NCBI GenBank assembly: GCA_028873965.1
Contig: JAPPMU010000059.1
Coordinates: 216,355 to 280,354, forward strand
DNA length: 64,000 nucleotides
Direction: 5' to 3'
Source of the DNA: Chloroflexota bacterium
GTDB lineage: Bacteria > Chloroflexota > Dehalococcoidia > Lucifugimonadales > UBA3495
Shown: positions 24,926-43,044 of the stretch, in pieces
How positions within the stretch are numbered: position 1 is the first letter of the stretch
Layout: every line of letters starts with the position of its first letter
The notes under the pieces: model-generated
What the model saw: the letters and a program-made list of their open reading frames with translations, nothing else
Told to the model about the DNA's origin: nothing
Databases searched by the model: none
Made by a program: the position numbers and the translations under genes

Positions 24926-25312
24926 ATGCCCAGGGACAGCAATCGAGTTGTGTTCCCACCCGAAGGGTGGACAAACTCGCTGGCGGCTGACTTCATAGGC
25001 GCCGACCAATTCGGCAACGGCGAAGTGTACGACGCCCAACTCGACGGGGCTCCGTTGATCCGCCTGATTTATGACGAGCGAGACGAGGAAATCACCGTCC
25101 GGTGCCTGCGCTGCGAGCAGCAATCCCAGGCGGCCGGGCGGTTCACGGCGTACCCGATGATCGGCATCATCAGCATCAACGCCACCGCACTGCTGGTCCC
25201 AATGAACACACCGCGCATCATGCGGCACCTGGCTGACCGGCACGAGGAAACCCTGGGCGGCATGGACGACGTCGATTTTTTCAATTGCCTGCTGGACATC
25301 TGCGGCCTGTGA
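24926..25312 (+). CDS. Hypothetical protein with CxxC pair
   Basis: A 128-residue soluble protein. It has a predicted beta-rich N-terminal half with RLIYDERDEEITVRCLRCEQQ, where CLRC could be half a metal site, then a segment GRFTAYPMIGIISINATALL and an acidic helical end. ATG at 24926 has AGAGG 8 nt upstream. A TAAAAT -10-like box lies at about 24879. The GMC oxidoreductase starts 45 bp downstream and may be cotranscribed. I do not recognise the family. Confidence 0.65.
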   Translation: MPRDSNRVVFPPEGWTNSLAADFIGADQFGNGEVYDAQLDGAPLIRLIYDERDEEITVRCLRCEQQSQAAGRFTAYPMIGIISINATALLVPMNTPRIMRHLADRHEETLGGMDDVDFFNCLLDICGL

Positions 25313-25357
25313 AGGACAACTTGGCGAAACGGCATTCGATCCTCGGGAGGTAACCCA

Positions 25358-26908
25358 TTGCAGTATGACTTCATCATCGTCGGCGGAGGATCGGCCGGGT
25401 GCGCGCTGGCGTCGCGCCTGACGGAGGACCAGAACGTGTCGGTCTTGCTCCTTGAGGCCGGCCCCGATTACCCGGATTTCGAACACCTGCCGATTGATCT
25501 GAAAGACGGCAATAACGTGTGGCGGTCCGCGTACGGACCGCACAGCTGGGGATACCTGGCCCAGGGGACGCCCCAGCAGGAAGAGCCCATCATCATCCCG
25601 CGCGGCAAGGCCATGGGCGGTTCGTCCAGCATCAACGGCCAGGTGCTGTTCCGCGGCGTGCCCGAGGACTACGACAACTGGGCCATCTGGGGCAACGACG
25701 AGTGGTCTTTCACCAGGGTGTTGCCCTATTTCCGCCGGCTGGAGAACGACCTCGATTTCGGCGGGGACGACTTCCACGGGAACTCTGGGCCGATCCCCGT
25801 GCGCCGCTACAAGCGTCACGAATGGCTGCCCGTCGCCGAGGCTTTCTACGACACCTGCCGCGAACTTGGGTTCCCGGAAGACCCTGACCAGAACCACCCG
25901 GACTCCGGTGGGGTGGCTGCCCGCCCGCTGAACAACATCGACGGGGTCCGCATGAGCACCTCGTTGACCTATCTATCCCTGGCCCGGCACCGTATGAACC
26001 TGACGGTGCGGGGCAACGTGGTGACCCGGCGGGTGCTCTTCGAGGGCAAGACCGCCGTCGGCATTGAGGCAGAGAGCGGCGGCGAAATATTCGAGGTTTA
26101 CGGCGACCAGATCATCCTGAGCGCGGGCGCCATCGGCTCTCCACAGATCCTGTTGTTGTCGGGAGTGGGGCCCGCCGACCACCTCCAGGAAATGGGAATA
26201 CCGCTGGTGCACGAACTCACCGGAGTCGGCGAGAACCTGCGGGACCACCCGGCGGTGTTCAGCCTGTTCCGCGGCGTCGGCGACCCGCCGGACTTGGAAG
26301 CCCCCAGCATCCAGGTCGCGTTGCGGTACAGCCCGGAGGGTACCGGCACGCGCGGCGACATCCAGCTTTCGCCGATCCTGATGACCAGCGAACATCGCCC
26401 GGCCAGCGTGAACATCGAAACGGACGATTTCCACTTCGGGTTCAGCGCGGCCCTGCAGAACGCCGCCACGGCCGGTCGCCTGCGTCTGACCTCCACCGAC
26501 CCGCACGTCCAGCCGGACCTGTTCTACGACTATCTGTCCGACCCGGTGGACCGCCAGCGTCTGCGGGCCGCGGTGCGTTTGGGCTTGCAGATAGCAGAGC
26601 AGCCCACATTCCGCGAATTCGTCGCCGAGCGCCTGTCGCCAACGGACGAGGACCTGGCATCCAACGCCGCGTTGGACCAGTGGATGTTGCGCAACGCCTA
26701 CACCCAGCACCATTCGTCCGGCACCTGCAAAATGGGCCCCGGCTCGGATCTGGACGCCGTGGTTGACCAGTATTGTCGGGTCTACGGCATGGAGAACATC
26801 CGCGTGGTCGACGCGTCGGTGATGCCTGACGTGATCCGCGCCAACACCAACGCCACGACGATCATGATCGCCGAGCGGGTGGCGGACTTCATCAAAGAAG
26901 GCAAGTAA
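25358..26908 (+). CDS. GMC-family FAD oxidoreductase (choline dehydrogenase-like), copy 1
   Basis: A 516-residue flavoprotein. The FAD dinucleotide motif is IIVGGGSAGCALASR, with the second signature RGKAMGGSSSINGQ and the GMC box GSPQILLLSGVGP. The C-terminal HHSSGTCKMG holds the catalytic His and ANTNATTIMIAER the second active-site Asn. The family oxidises primary alcohols such as choline or polyethylene glycols. Start is TTG at 25358 with GGGAGG 7 nt upstream. A closely related paralogue lies at 51606. fumC follows 77 bp downstream. Confidence 0.93.
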   Translation: MQYDFIIVGGGSAGCALASRLTEDQNVSVLLLEAGPDYPDFEHLPIDLKDGNNVWRSAYGPHSWGYLAQGTPQQEEPIIIPRGKAMGGSSSINGQVLFRGVPEDYDNWAIWGNDEWSFTRVLPYFRRLENDLDFGGDDFHGNSGPIPVRRYKRHEWLPVAEAFYDTCRELGFPEDPDQNHPDSGGVAARPLNNIDGVRMSTSLTYLSLARHRMNLTVRGNVVTRRVLFEGKTAVGIEAESGGEIFEVYGDQIILSAGAIGSPQILLLSGVGPADHLQEMGIPLVHELTGVGENLRDHPAVFSLFRGVGDPPDLEAPSIQVALRYSPEGTGTRGDIQLSPILMTSEHRPASVNIETDDFHFGFSAALQNAATAGRLRLTSTDPHVQPDLFYDYLSDPVDRQRLRAAVRLGLQIAEQPTFREFVAERLSPTDEDLASNAALDQWMLRNAYTQHHSSGTCKMGPGSDLDAVVDQYCRVYGMENIRVVDASVMPDVIRANTNATTIMIAERVADFIKEGK

Positions 26909-26985
26909 CGCGGCCTCCGCGTCGGATTGGCGCTCACGCCACTTTTACAAAAGGCAACCAAAGCAACAGAGGACGGCACCAAGCG

Positions 26986-28401
26986 ATGACTACTTCCGCA
27001 ACTCGCATCGAACGCGACTCCATGGGTGAAATGGAGGTCCCCGCCGACGCTCTTTACGGCGCGTCAACCATGCGGGCGGTCCTGAACTTTCCCATCAGCG
27101 ACCTGCGCTTTCCCCGGCAGTTCATACGGGCCCTCGGGCTCATAAAACTGGCCGCCGCTCAGACCAACATGGACTTGGACGTCCTCGACCCCACGGTCGG
27201 GAATGCCATCGTCCAGGCGGCCCAGGAAGTCGCGGACGGCAAGCACGATGATCATTTCGTGCTGGACATTTTCCAAACCGGCTCGGGTACCTCGACCAAC
27301 ACCAACGCCAACGAGGTTATCGCCAACCGCGCCTCGCAAATCCTGGGCGGCGACCTGGGCTCGCGTCTGGTGCACCCCAACGACAACGTGAACCTGGGGC
27401 AATCTTCCAACGACGTGATTCCCACCGCGATTCACCTGGCGGCCCTTCTGGGCATGAAAGAAGACCTGGAACCGGCGCTGGAGTCGCTGCGGTCAGCATT
27501 GCAGGCGAAAGCCGACGAGTTCTGGCCGATCATCAAGACGGGACGAACCCACTTGCAGGACGCGACGCCGGTTCGGCTGGGCCAGGAGTTCGGCGGCTAC
27601 GCCGGACAAGCGGAATACAGTGTCACGCGGGTCCGCCGGGCCCAGGAAGCCCTGGCGGAGGTGGCCCTAGGGGGCACCGCGGTGGGCACCGGCGTGAACA
27701 CGCATCCGGAGTTCTCGCAACGGACCTGCACCCGGCTCGCCGAAATGACCGGGGTTTCCATCCGCGAAACCGGGAACCACTTCCAGGCGCAATCCGCGCT
27801 GGACGGGATAGTCGAAGCCAGCGGCCAATTGAAGACAGTGGCCATCAGCCTGCACAAGATCGCCAACGACATCCGCTTCCTGGGATGCGGGCCCCGCGCC
27901 GGCCTGGGCGAAATCAACGTGCCGGAAGTTCAGCCGGGCAGCAGCATCATGCCGGGCAAAGTCAACCCGGTGATTTCGGAGTCGGTGATCCAGGTCGCTG
28001 CGCACGTGGTGGGCAATGACGCGGCGGTCGCCCTTGCCGGAGCCGGGGGGTATTTCGAGCTGAACACGATGATGCCTCTCGCCGCGTACAACCTGCTCCA
28101 GTCGGTGTCGTTGCTGGCCGCTTCCGCGGGCAATTTCGCCGACCAGTGCGTGGTCGGCATCACCGCTACCGAAACCGGCCCCGCCATGGTGGAAAAGGGC
28201 CTGATGCTGGGCACCGCGTTGGCCCCGTCCATCGGATACGACGCGGCCGCGGGTATCGCCAAGAAAGCCGCCGAAACGGGCGGCACGATTCGGGAGATCG
28301 CACGCAGCGACACCTCCCTCAGCGAAGCGGAACTTGACGCCCTGCTCAACCCGGAGGAGATGACCAAACCCAGCCTCGAAGTTCGGGGCGGAGGCGGATG
28401 A
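26986..28401 (+). CDS. fumC: Fumarate hydratase class II
   Basis: A 471-residue homotetrameric lyase of the TCA cycle converting fumarate and malate. It has TGSGTSTNTNANE, GQSSNDVIPTA, the catalytic His in TGRTHLQDATP and the family signature GSSIMPGKVNP. Aspartase is the near alternative, but the overall pattern and length favour fumarase. ATG at 26986; the preceding region has no strong ribosome site. A 104-bp inverted element begins 6 bp after the stop. Confidence 0.94.
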   Translation: MTTSATRIERDSMGEMEVPADALYGASTMRAVLNFPISDLRFPRQFIRALGLIKLAAAQTNMDLDVLDPTVGNAIVQAAQEVADGKHDDHFVLDIFQTGSGTSTNTNANEVIANRASQILGGDLGSRLVHPNDNVNLGQSSNDVIPTAIHLAALLGMKEDLEPALESLRSALQAKADEFWPIIKTGRTHLQDATPVRLGQEFGGYAGQAEYSVTRVRRAQEALAEVALGGTAVGTGVNTHPEFSQRTCTRLAEMTGVSIRETGNHFQAQSALDGIVEASGQLKTVAISLHKIANDIRFLGCGPRAGLGEINVPEVQPGSSIMPGKVNPVISESVIQVAAHVVGNDAAVALAGAGGYFELNTMMPLAAYNLLQSVSLLAASAGNFADQCVVGITATETGPAMVEKGLMLGTALAPSIGYDAAAGIAKKAAETGGTIREIARSDTSLSEAELDALLNPEEMTKPSLEVRGGGG

Positions 28402-28407
28402 AATCTT

Positions 28408-28511
28408 CAGAATCAGGGTTTGCCGGATTTGGGGATTATCCCGATTGAGTAGATGGCGCTGAGCGTGACCGCAATCTTGAAAATCCTCTAATCCAGTGCA
28501 TCCTGATTCTG
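28408..28511. repeat. MITE/REP-like element with 10-bp perfect terminal inverted repeats
   Basis: CAGAATCAGG (28408-28417) and CCTGATTCTG (28502-28511) are perfect inverted ends. The complementarity continues imperfectly inward for nearly 40 bp through repeated GGATT / AATCC blocks, so each half mirrors the other. It starts 6 bp after fumC and could act as transcript end. No coding capacity. Confidence 0.65.
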
Positions 28512-28551
28512 ACGATGACTTTGGAAAGGCTCGAACTCGTCGGGTTTCGGA

Positions 28552-28581
28552 TTGACAAATCTGTTCCAAATCGTTTACCCT
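28552..28581 (+). promoter_or_regulatory. Probable rpoBC promoter
   Basis: TTGACA (28552-28557) with TACCCT 18 bp later (28576-28581). The -35 is perfect and the -10 is weak. Confidence 0.5.
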
Positions 28582-28780
28582 ATCGACGCTTTCAATATAT
28601 GCGCAAAATGCTGATAACCTCAATTTTTTGAAACTCCGCCTGCCCCCTCAGTTTTAACTGGCCCATTGATGCGGCTTGCCGGGATAGGCAGGCCGTGTCT
28701 TCGTGTCTGCTCGTGAACTACGGAGGAGCAGGCAAAATTCCTTTAATCACCCACCGCGCACCCGTCAGGAGGGTCGTTTC

Positions 28781-33337
<4,557 letters not shown>

Positions 33338-33340
33338 ATT

Positions 33341-38545
<5,205 letters not shown>

Positions 38546-38568
38546 TGGCGAAACACTCGCGGTAACCG

Positions 38569-38596
38569 GTAGGGGCGAATTGAAATTCGCCCCTAC
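38569..38596. repeat. GTAGGGGCGAAT inverted repeat after rpoC
   Basis: GTAGGGGCGAAT and ATTCGCCCCTAC are perfect 12-bp arms around TGAA, 23 nt after the rpoC stop and 27 nt before pyrD. This is the best copy of the dispersed family. Confidence 0.8.
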
Positions 38597-38623
38597 TTCA
38601 TGCTGAAGGAGGACCTGAAAGCC

Positions 38624-39604
38624 ATGGACCTGTCCGTCAATCTGGCGCCGAGCAAACCCGAAGGATTGCCGTTGTGTAATCCAGTCATGATCGCGTCGGG
38701 GACTTTCGGATACGACGGGTACGGGCGCGGGCTGGCTCCGGACGTTCCACTGGCGTCTCTGGGCGCGGTATTGCCCAAGACCTTCACCCGCAACGCACGA
38801 CTGGGCAACCCGGAACCGCGTTGGTTTCCCGCGTCGTTCCGGGAAGGTCTGGAGGCAGGTCAGACCACCTTGCTGAACTCGGTGGGCCTGACCAATCCCG
38901 GAATCGAAGCGGCGATGGCGGAATTGGCTCCACAATGGGCGGAATTGGACGCAAACATCGTGATGAGCATGGCCGGCGACTTGCCCGAGCAATGGGAGGA
39001 GATGGCCTCGTTCACCCGAGGGGTGAAAGGTTTTTCGGCGATTGAACTGAACCTCAGTTGCCCCAACGTGGACGACGGCGCGATGTTCAGCCATCACCCC
39101 AAACTGACGGAGGCGGCCGTGAGCGGAGTGCGCCGTCAAACGGATCTGCCAATATGGGCCAAACTGTCCCCCAACGTGCCGGACATCACCGAAATCGCCG
39201 CTGCCGCGGTGGAGGCCGGCGCCGACGCGCTCACCATCTCCAACACCATCCCGGCGATGCACGTCGACGTGGAAACCGGGCGGGCCGTGTTGGGCACCGG
39301 GTACGGAGGACTATCAGGCCCGGCTTTGCGTCCCATCGCCATGGCGCTGGTGCACAAGGCGGCTCAGGCGGTGGACGTTCCAATCATCGGCGTGGGCGGC
39401 ATCATGACCGGGCGACACGCCGCCGAGTACCTCATGGCGGGCGCCACCGCAGTCCAGATCGGCAGCGCGAACCTGGCGGACCTGAACGCCCCGTTCCGCA
39501 TATTGGCCGAACTCGAAGAACTGCTCGCTGGCTGGGAAGTGGAAAGCGTGCGCCAGATCATCGGCGCCGCCTGGTGGGACGAAACGCCGGCGTCGTCAGG
39601 CTAA
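38624..39604 (+). CDS. pyrD: Dihydroorotate dehydrogenase, class 1
   Basis: A 326-residue FMN enzyme oxidising dihydroorotate to orotate in pyrimidine synthesis. SGTFGYDG opens the barrel, the catalytic Cys is in LNLSCPNV as in class 1 (Ser in class 2), and GVGGIMTG with GATAVQIGSA forms the FMN phosphate site. Class 1B enzymes need PyrK, which is not here. The ATG at 38624 has AGGAGG 11 nt upstream; an earlier ATG at 38600 abuts the inverted repeat and has no site. Confidence 0.92.
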   Translation: MDLSVNLAPSKPEGLPLCNPVMIASGTFGYDGYGRGLAPDVPLASLGAVLPKTFTRNARLGNPEPRWFPASFREGLEAGQTTLLNSVGLTNPGIEAAMAELAPQWAELDANIVMSMAGDLPEQWEEMASFTRGVKGFSAIELNLSCPNVDDGAMFSHHPKLTEAAVSGVRRQTDLPIWAKLSPNVPDITEIAAAAVEAGADALTISNTIPAMHVDVETGRAVLGTGYGGLSGPALRPIAMALVHKAAQAVDVPIIGVGGIMTGRHAAEYLMAGATAVQIGSANLADLNAPFRILAELEELLAGWEVESVRQIIGAAWWDETPASSG

Positions 39605-39609
39605 CCCCG

Positions 39610-40809
39610 CTACCACGCGGAACGCAGCACCGCCTCCAGCTCTTCGGCTCCGTTCACTGGTCGCACGTTCCGGTGCAGACCAAAATCGATCAGGGCATCC
39701 TCGGCGATCTGGGGGATGCCCTCCGCCGGCACGCCAACGTCCCGCAGCCGCACGGGCATACCGACGGCTTCGAAAAACCCGGTTACCGCCGCCGCCGCGG
39801 AATCGGCGGCATCCTGATCGCTGTCGCCGCGCTCACGGACACCCAGGGCGTCTGCTACCCGCGCCTGCCCGGCCGCGTTGAAGTCGCGGTTGAACTTCAT
39901 GCCGGGCCCGGTGGTTATTGAGTACGCCGCGCCGTGATCGCAGTCCGGATACCGGGTGTCCAGGCTGTGCGCCAGTGCGCTGACCACGCCGAGGGCCGAT
40001 CCGCTGGCCCCCGTGTCCCACGCTCGGTTGTACATGAAGGACGCCACGCACAGGTTGACGCGGGCGCTCCCGTCATCGGTTTTGCGAACCAATGGAATAT
40101 TCTCCACCAGCAGACCCAGCGCAGAGAGCAGATCCGCCGCTGCCATGGCGTTCACCCGGGGCGCCTGCAGCGCGCTGATCACCCCGCTGAACAGCGAGCC
40201 CGATGCGCTGATGCACAGGTCCCCCGGCGCGGTTAGCAGCGCATCGGAATCCCAGATCACGGCGGCCGGACGGGTCTTGGGATCGAACATCTCCAGGCGA
40301 TGCCCGGTGTCGGCATCGATGACGGCGGTGCCGGCTCGCGTGGCGGCGGTGGTGGGCGTGGTCAGCACCAGGATGTTGGGTATCTTGGGCGCCATCAGCC
40401 GCGGACTTACGGGCGGCCGTCCCTCCGGATACTTGGTGGCATGATCGCGCGGGTGGCCTCCCTCCGCCAGCATGATGATGATGGCCCGGGCAGTCACCAC
40501 TGCGCTGCCTCCGCCCACGGCGATGATCAGGTCGGCGCCCGCTTCTTGCGCCATCGCTGCACCCTGCATCACCGAAGGCACGGGTGAGCCGGCCTGCACG
40601 CCGTCGAATATCCCGGCCGGCTTTTCTCCCAGCGCCTCGGTTACTCGATCCAGCAGATCCGTGCGGTTGGCAATCGATTGGCCACAAACCACAAAGGGCC
40701 GGACCGCTCCGGTCCGCCGCACTGCCGCCGAAAGGTTGGACAAAGCGTCGTCGCCGGCGAAAACGCGAACCGGGTAGGCCACATGGCGAAACGGGGATAC
40801 AGTTGTCAT
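39610..40809 (-). CDS. Iron-containing alcohol dehydrogenase-like protein, atypical metal site
   Basis: A 399-residue member of the Fe-ADH/maleylacetate reductase fold. The NAD(P) motif IAVGGGSAVVTARA, the TTPTTAATRAGT segment, and the two late His in LAHSLDTRYPDCDHGAAYS are present. By eye the usual first metal ligands (Asp-x3-His in a SGxDALxHxxE region) are replaced: here the region reads SASGSLFSGVISALQ. The enzyme may bind metal differently or act without it. ATG at 40809; the frame is open to 40935 with no signal. It converges on pyrD with 5 bp between stops. Confidence 0.82.
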   Translation of the reverse strand: MTTVSPFRHVAYPVRVFAGDDALSNLSAAVRRTGAVRPFVVCGQSIANRTDLLDRVTEALGEKPAGIFDGVQAGSPVPSVMQGAAMAQEAGADLIIAVGGGSAVVTARAIIIMLAEGGHPRDHATKYPEGRPPVSPRLMAPKIPNILVLTTPTTAATRAGTAVIDADTGHRLEMFDPKTRPAAVIWDSDALLTAPGDLCISASGSLFSGVISALQAPRVNAMAAADLLSALGLLVENIPLVRKTDDGSARVNLCVASFMYNRAWDTGASGSALGVVSALAHSLDTRYPDCDHGAAYSITTGPGMKFNRDFNAAGQARVADALGVRERGDSDQDAADSAAAAVTGFFEAVGMPVRLRDVGVPAEGIPQIAEDALIDFGLHRNVRPVNGAEELEAVLRSAW

Positions 40810-40920
40810 AATCCACTCTGCGCAGGAAGTTTGGCGCCCGCATTCGGCAGGCAGCGGATAGCAGTGTACTACCCGCGTTGGGGCTCCGCCACGAACGTCT
40901 GCTAAAATCGAACGCGTACC

Positions 40921-41385
40921 ATGCCTGATCGCCAATCAACACCCTCTACCCGATCGCTGCCCGCCCGCCTTGCCCGCTACCGCAGCCAGGCCCTGCGGTT
41001 GCAGGAATCCGCTCATGTCGCCATGCAACGCGGGCAATGGAGCCAGGCTGAAGACCTGATCTGGGGTAGCCTGGTCGCGGCATCGCGAGGCCTGGCGTTG
41101 TGGTACGGCGAGGACGCCGGCGACGACGCCAAGCTTAAAGAATTCGTGCGACGCGTCGGCGACGCGGAGAAAGACCGATACATCCGCGACGCCTTTGACC
41201 ACCTGTCGGCCCTGGCGGAAACCGCCGAGCGCGTCCGCGAACGGCGAACCCGAGTCGACTACTTCATCCTCGCCATGGACGACCTGGACGAGGGTATCGA
41301 CCGCTTGGTGGCCCGAATACCCGGCGGCGACGATACTTTGCCCTCCATCGACCCCGATGACGATGTAGCAGACTTCGGTGGGTGA
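40921..41385 (+). CDS. Small helical protein, HEPN/PaREP1-like (tentative)
   Basis: A 154-residue, mostly alpha-helical protein. AMQRGQWSQAEDLIWGSLVAAS followed by a long helical pair resembles PaREP1/HEPN-type domains, in which a cell-surface or RNase role varies; no HEPN RxxxxH motif is evident to me. The acidic tail is DPDDDVADFGG. The ATG lies 10 nt after a TAAAAT box (40905-40910) without a ribosome site, so the transcript may be leaderless. It is followed after 3 nt by mtaB, so they are an operon. Function unknown. Confidence 0.6.
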   Translation: MPDRQSTPSTRSLPARLARYRSQALRLQESAHVAMQRGQWSQAEDLIWGSLVAASRGLALWYGEDAGDDAKLKEFVRRVGDAEKDRYIRDAFDHLSALAETAERVRERRTRVDYFILAMDDLDEGIDRLVARIPGGDDTLPSIDPDDDVADFGG

Positions 41386-41388
41386 AAC

Positions 41389-42768
41389 GTGGCTACCGAC
41401 GGAACTCTGCACGTGACGCCTGTATCCGCGAAGGATCGCTCCGGCACGGCAGGTATGCCCGTTGCCGTTGCCGGTACCGTCGCCATTGAGACCCACGGGT
41501 GCAAGCTGAACCAGGCGGACAGCGCGGTGCTGGCGCAGGAGTTCGCCCGCGCCGGCTACAGGCTGGTGGATAGCCGACGCGACGCCGACATCATCGTCGT
41601 GAACACCTGCACGGTGACCGCCACCGCGGACTCAAAGGCTCGCCAGGCGTTGCGCGCCGCCCACCGGGCCAATCCGGAAGCGGTGGTCGTCGCCGCCGGA
41701 TGCTATCCCGAGCGGGCGCAGGAGGAGCTGCGGCGCATCCCCGAAGTGTCCCTGATTGTGGGTAATCGGTCAAAACCCGACCTGGTGACAATGGCTGTTT
41801 CTGCCAGCGCAAAGCGCCGTGGCATCGCCGCCCGTGCTCAAGAGGGTAACGATGACCCGGTTCCCGGAGGCATCCTGCGGCGCAGCCGGGCGATGGTCAA
41901 AATCCAGGAGGGCTGCGACCAGGTCTGCGCCTACTGCATCGTACCGAAAGTAAGGGGGCGCGAACGTAGTATCCCCCCTGCTGAAATCGTCGATACGGTG
42001 CAGCGGCATATGGCCGCCGGTTTCAAGGAAATCACTCTCACCGGAACGCAATTGGGCACCTATGGATTCGATCTTCAAGGCGTGGATTTGCCGGCGTTGC
42101 TGGACCGTATCCTGGGCGAAACCGACCTGCCCCGGCTGCGCGTTTCTTCGCTGCAGGCCCACGAAATCAGCTCGGACCTCTTGGCCCGTTGGGAGGACCC
42201 ACGCATCTGCCCGCACTTCCACGTGCCGTTGCAGAGCGGCAGCGACAACGTGCTCAAGGCCATGCGCCGCCGGTACGATACCGACACCTTCCGCCGAGCC
42301 GTTGATACCATCCGTGAACGGGTGCCCAACGCCGGTGTCACCACCGACGTCATCGCCGGGTTCCCCGGCGAAACCGAGCGGGACCACGCCGTGGGCCTGT
42401 GCCTGGTGCGCGAGATTAAGTTCGCCGACGCCCACGTTTTTCCTTACTCCCAACGCCCCGGCACCTCGGCGTTCCACATGCGGGATCACGTTCCTCCACC
42501 GGACAAGCGCCGCCGCGCCGCCGAGTTGACCGCCGCGGCCGCGGTCGGGTTCCAGGAGTTCCGCGTGCGGATGCAGGGGCAGGTTCGGCCCGTGTTGTGG
42601 GAAACCGCCAAGCCTCTCGATAGTGGGACCATGCTCTGGAGTGGGCTCACCGACAACTACGTTCGCGTTTCGGCCCCGGGCGGTCGAGAACTGGGCAACA
42701 CCATAACGGCGGCCCGCCTCGGTGAGCTGACTGGGAAGACCCTGCGAGCAACTGTCGCGGAGAGCTGA
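41389..42768 (+). CDS. mtaB: tRNA t6A37 methylthiotransferase MtaB
   Basis: A 459-residue radical-SAM methylthiotransferase that converts t6A37 of tRNA to ms2t6A. The N-terminal UPF0004 domain has cysteines in THGCKLNQAD, NTCTVT and AGCYPE (second cluster). The radical SAM CxxxCxxC is in EGCDQVCAYCIVPK, and a TRAM-like domain ends the protein. THGCKLNQ and the TCTVT pattern favour MtaB over MiaB or RimO. Start is GTG at 41389; about 25 N-terminal residues precede the domain. Confidence 0.92.
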   Translation: MATDGTLHVTPVSAKDRSGTAGMPVAVAGTVAIETHGCKLNQADSAVLAQEFARAGYRLVDSRRDADIIVVNTCTVTATADSKARQALRAAHRANPEAVVVAAGCYPERAQEELRRIPEVSLIVGNRSKPDLVTMAVSASAKRRGIAARAQEGNDDPVPGGILRRSRAMVKIQEGCDQVCAYCIVPKVRGRERSIPPAEIVDTVQRHMAAGFKEITLTGTQLGTYGFDLQGVDLPALLDRILGETDLPRLRVSSLQAHEISSDLLARWEDPRICPHFHVPLQSGSDNVLKAMRRRYDTDTFRRAVDTIRERVPNAGVTTDVIAGFPGETERDHAVGLCLVREIKFADAHVFPYSQRPGTSAFHMRDHVPPPDKRRRAAELTAAAAVGFQEFRVRMQGQVRPVLWETAKPLDSGTMLWSGLTDNYVRVSAPGGRELGNTITAARLGELTGKTLRATVAES

Positions 42769-42827
42769 CCGGCGCCCCTTGCCGTGTGGTCGAACGTAAT
42801 CCGGGCTCTGTCTTCGCACCCTTACGG

Positions 42828-42957
42828 TATAATGATTGCCCCACAGCGGGAAACCGGCTCGGCGCGGTGGAAAACGCCATTCCTGTCGGTCGGCGATCGT
42901 GACCATGGCGCTACCCGGCGGCTTACTCGGTTGATACGGCGCTTGCCTCTCGCAGTG
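42828..42957 (+). ncRNA. Possible structured RNA or leader upstream of oppD
   Basis: TATAAT at 42828-42833 would start RNA at about 42840. The RNA can close on itself: 42842-42851 pairs with 42948-42957 (10 positions, one A-A mismatch and one G-U), and AACCG (42852-42856) pairs with CGGTT (42928-42932). Inner hairpins are GGCG/CGCC (42861-42878) and GGTC/GACC (42888-42904). I could not match it to SRP, 6S, tmRNA or a known riboswitch. No terminator follows, so it may simply be the oppD leader. Confidence 0.35.
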
Positions 42958-43044
42958 ACATAAAGTGCCGGCCCCGACGGAAAATTGCCGCGATGAGCGA
43001 CGAGAATTTTCAATTGGCCGGCGCTTCAACAAATAGGTGAATGG

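Larger units (their letters stand above)
28402..28780. other. fumC-rpoB intergenic region
   Basis: This 379-bp stretch contains the 104-bp inverted element and the rpoB promoter listed separately, followed by a leader of about 190 nt before rpoB. The leader includes CAGGC-type complementary stretches (about 28685 and 28690) but no clear L10-type or attenuator structure that I can confirm. Confidence 0.4.

Noticed and set aside
26986..28401. Aspartate ammonia-lyase instead of fumarase
   Set aside because: Both share GSSxMPxKxNP, but the overall motif set and length fit fumarase class II better.
42840..42960. SRP RNA, 6S RNA or a known riboswitch upstream of oppD
   Set aside because: The conserved SRP loop, 6S layout and cobalamin, TPP, c-di-GMP or similar core motifs are not present by eye.
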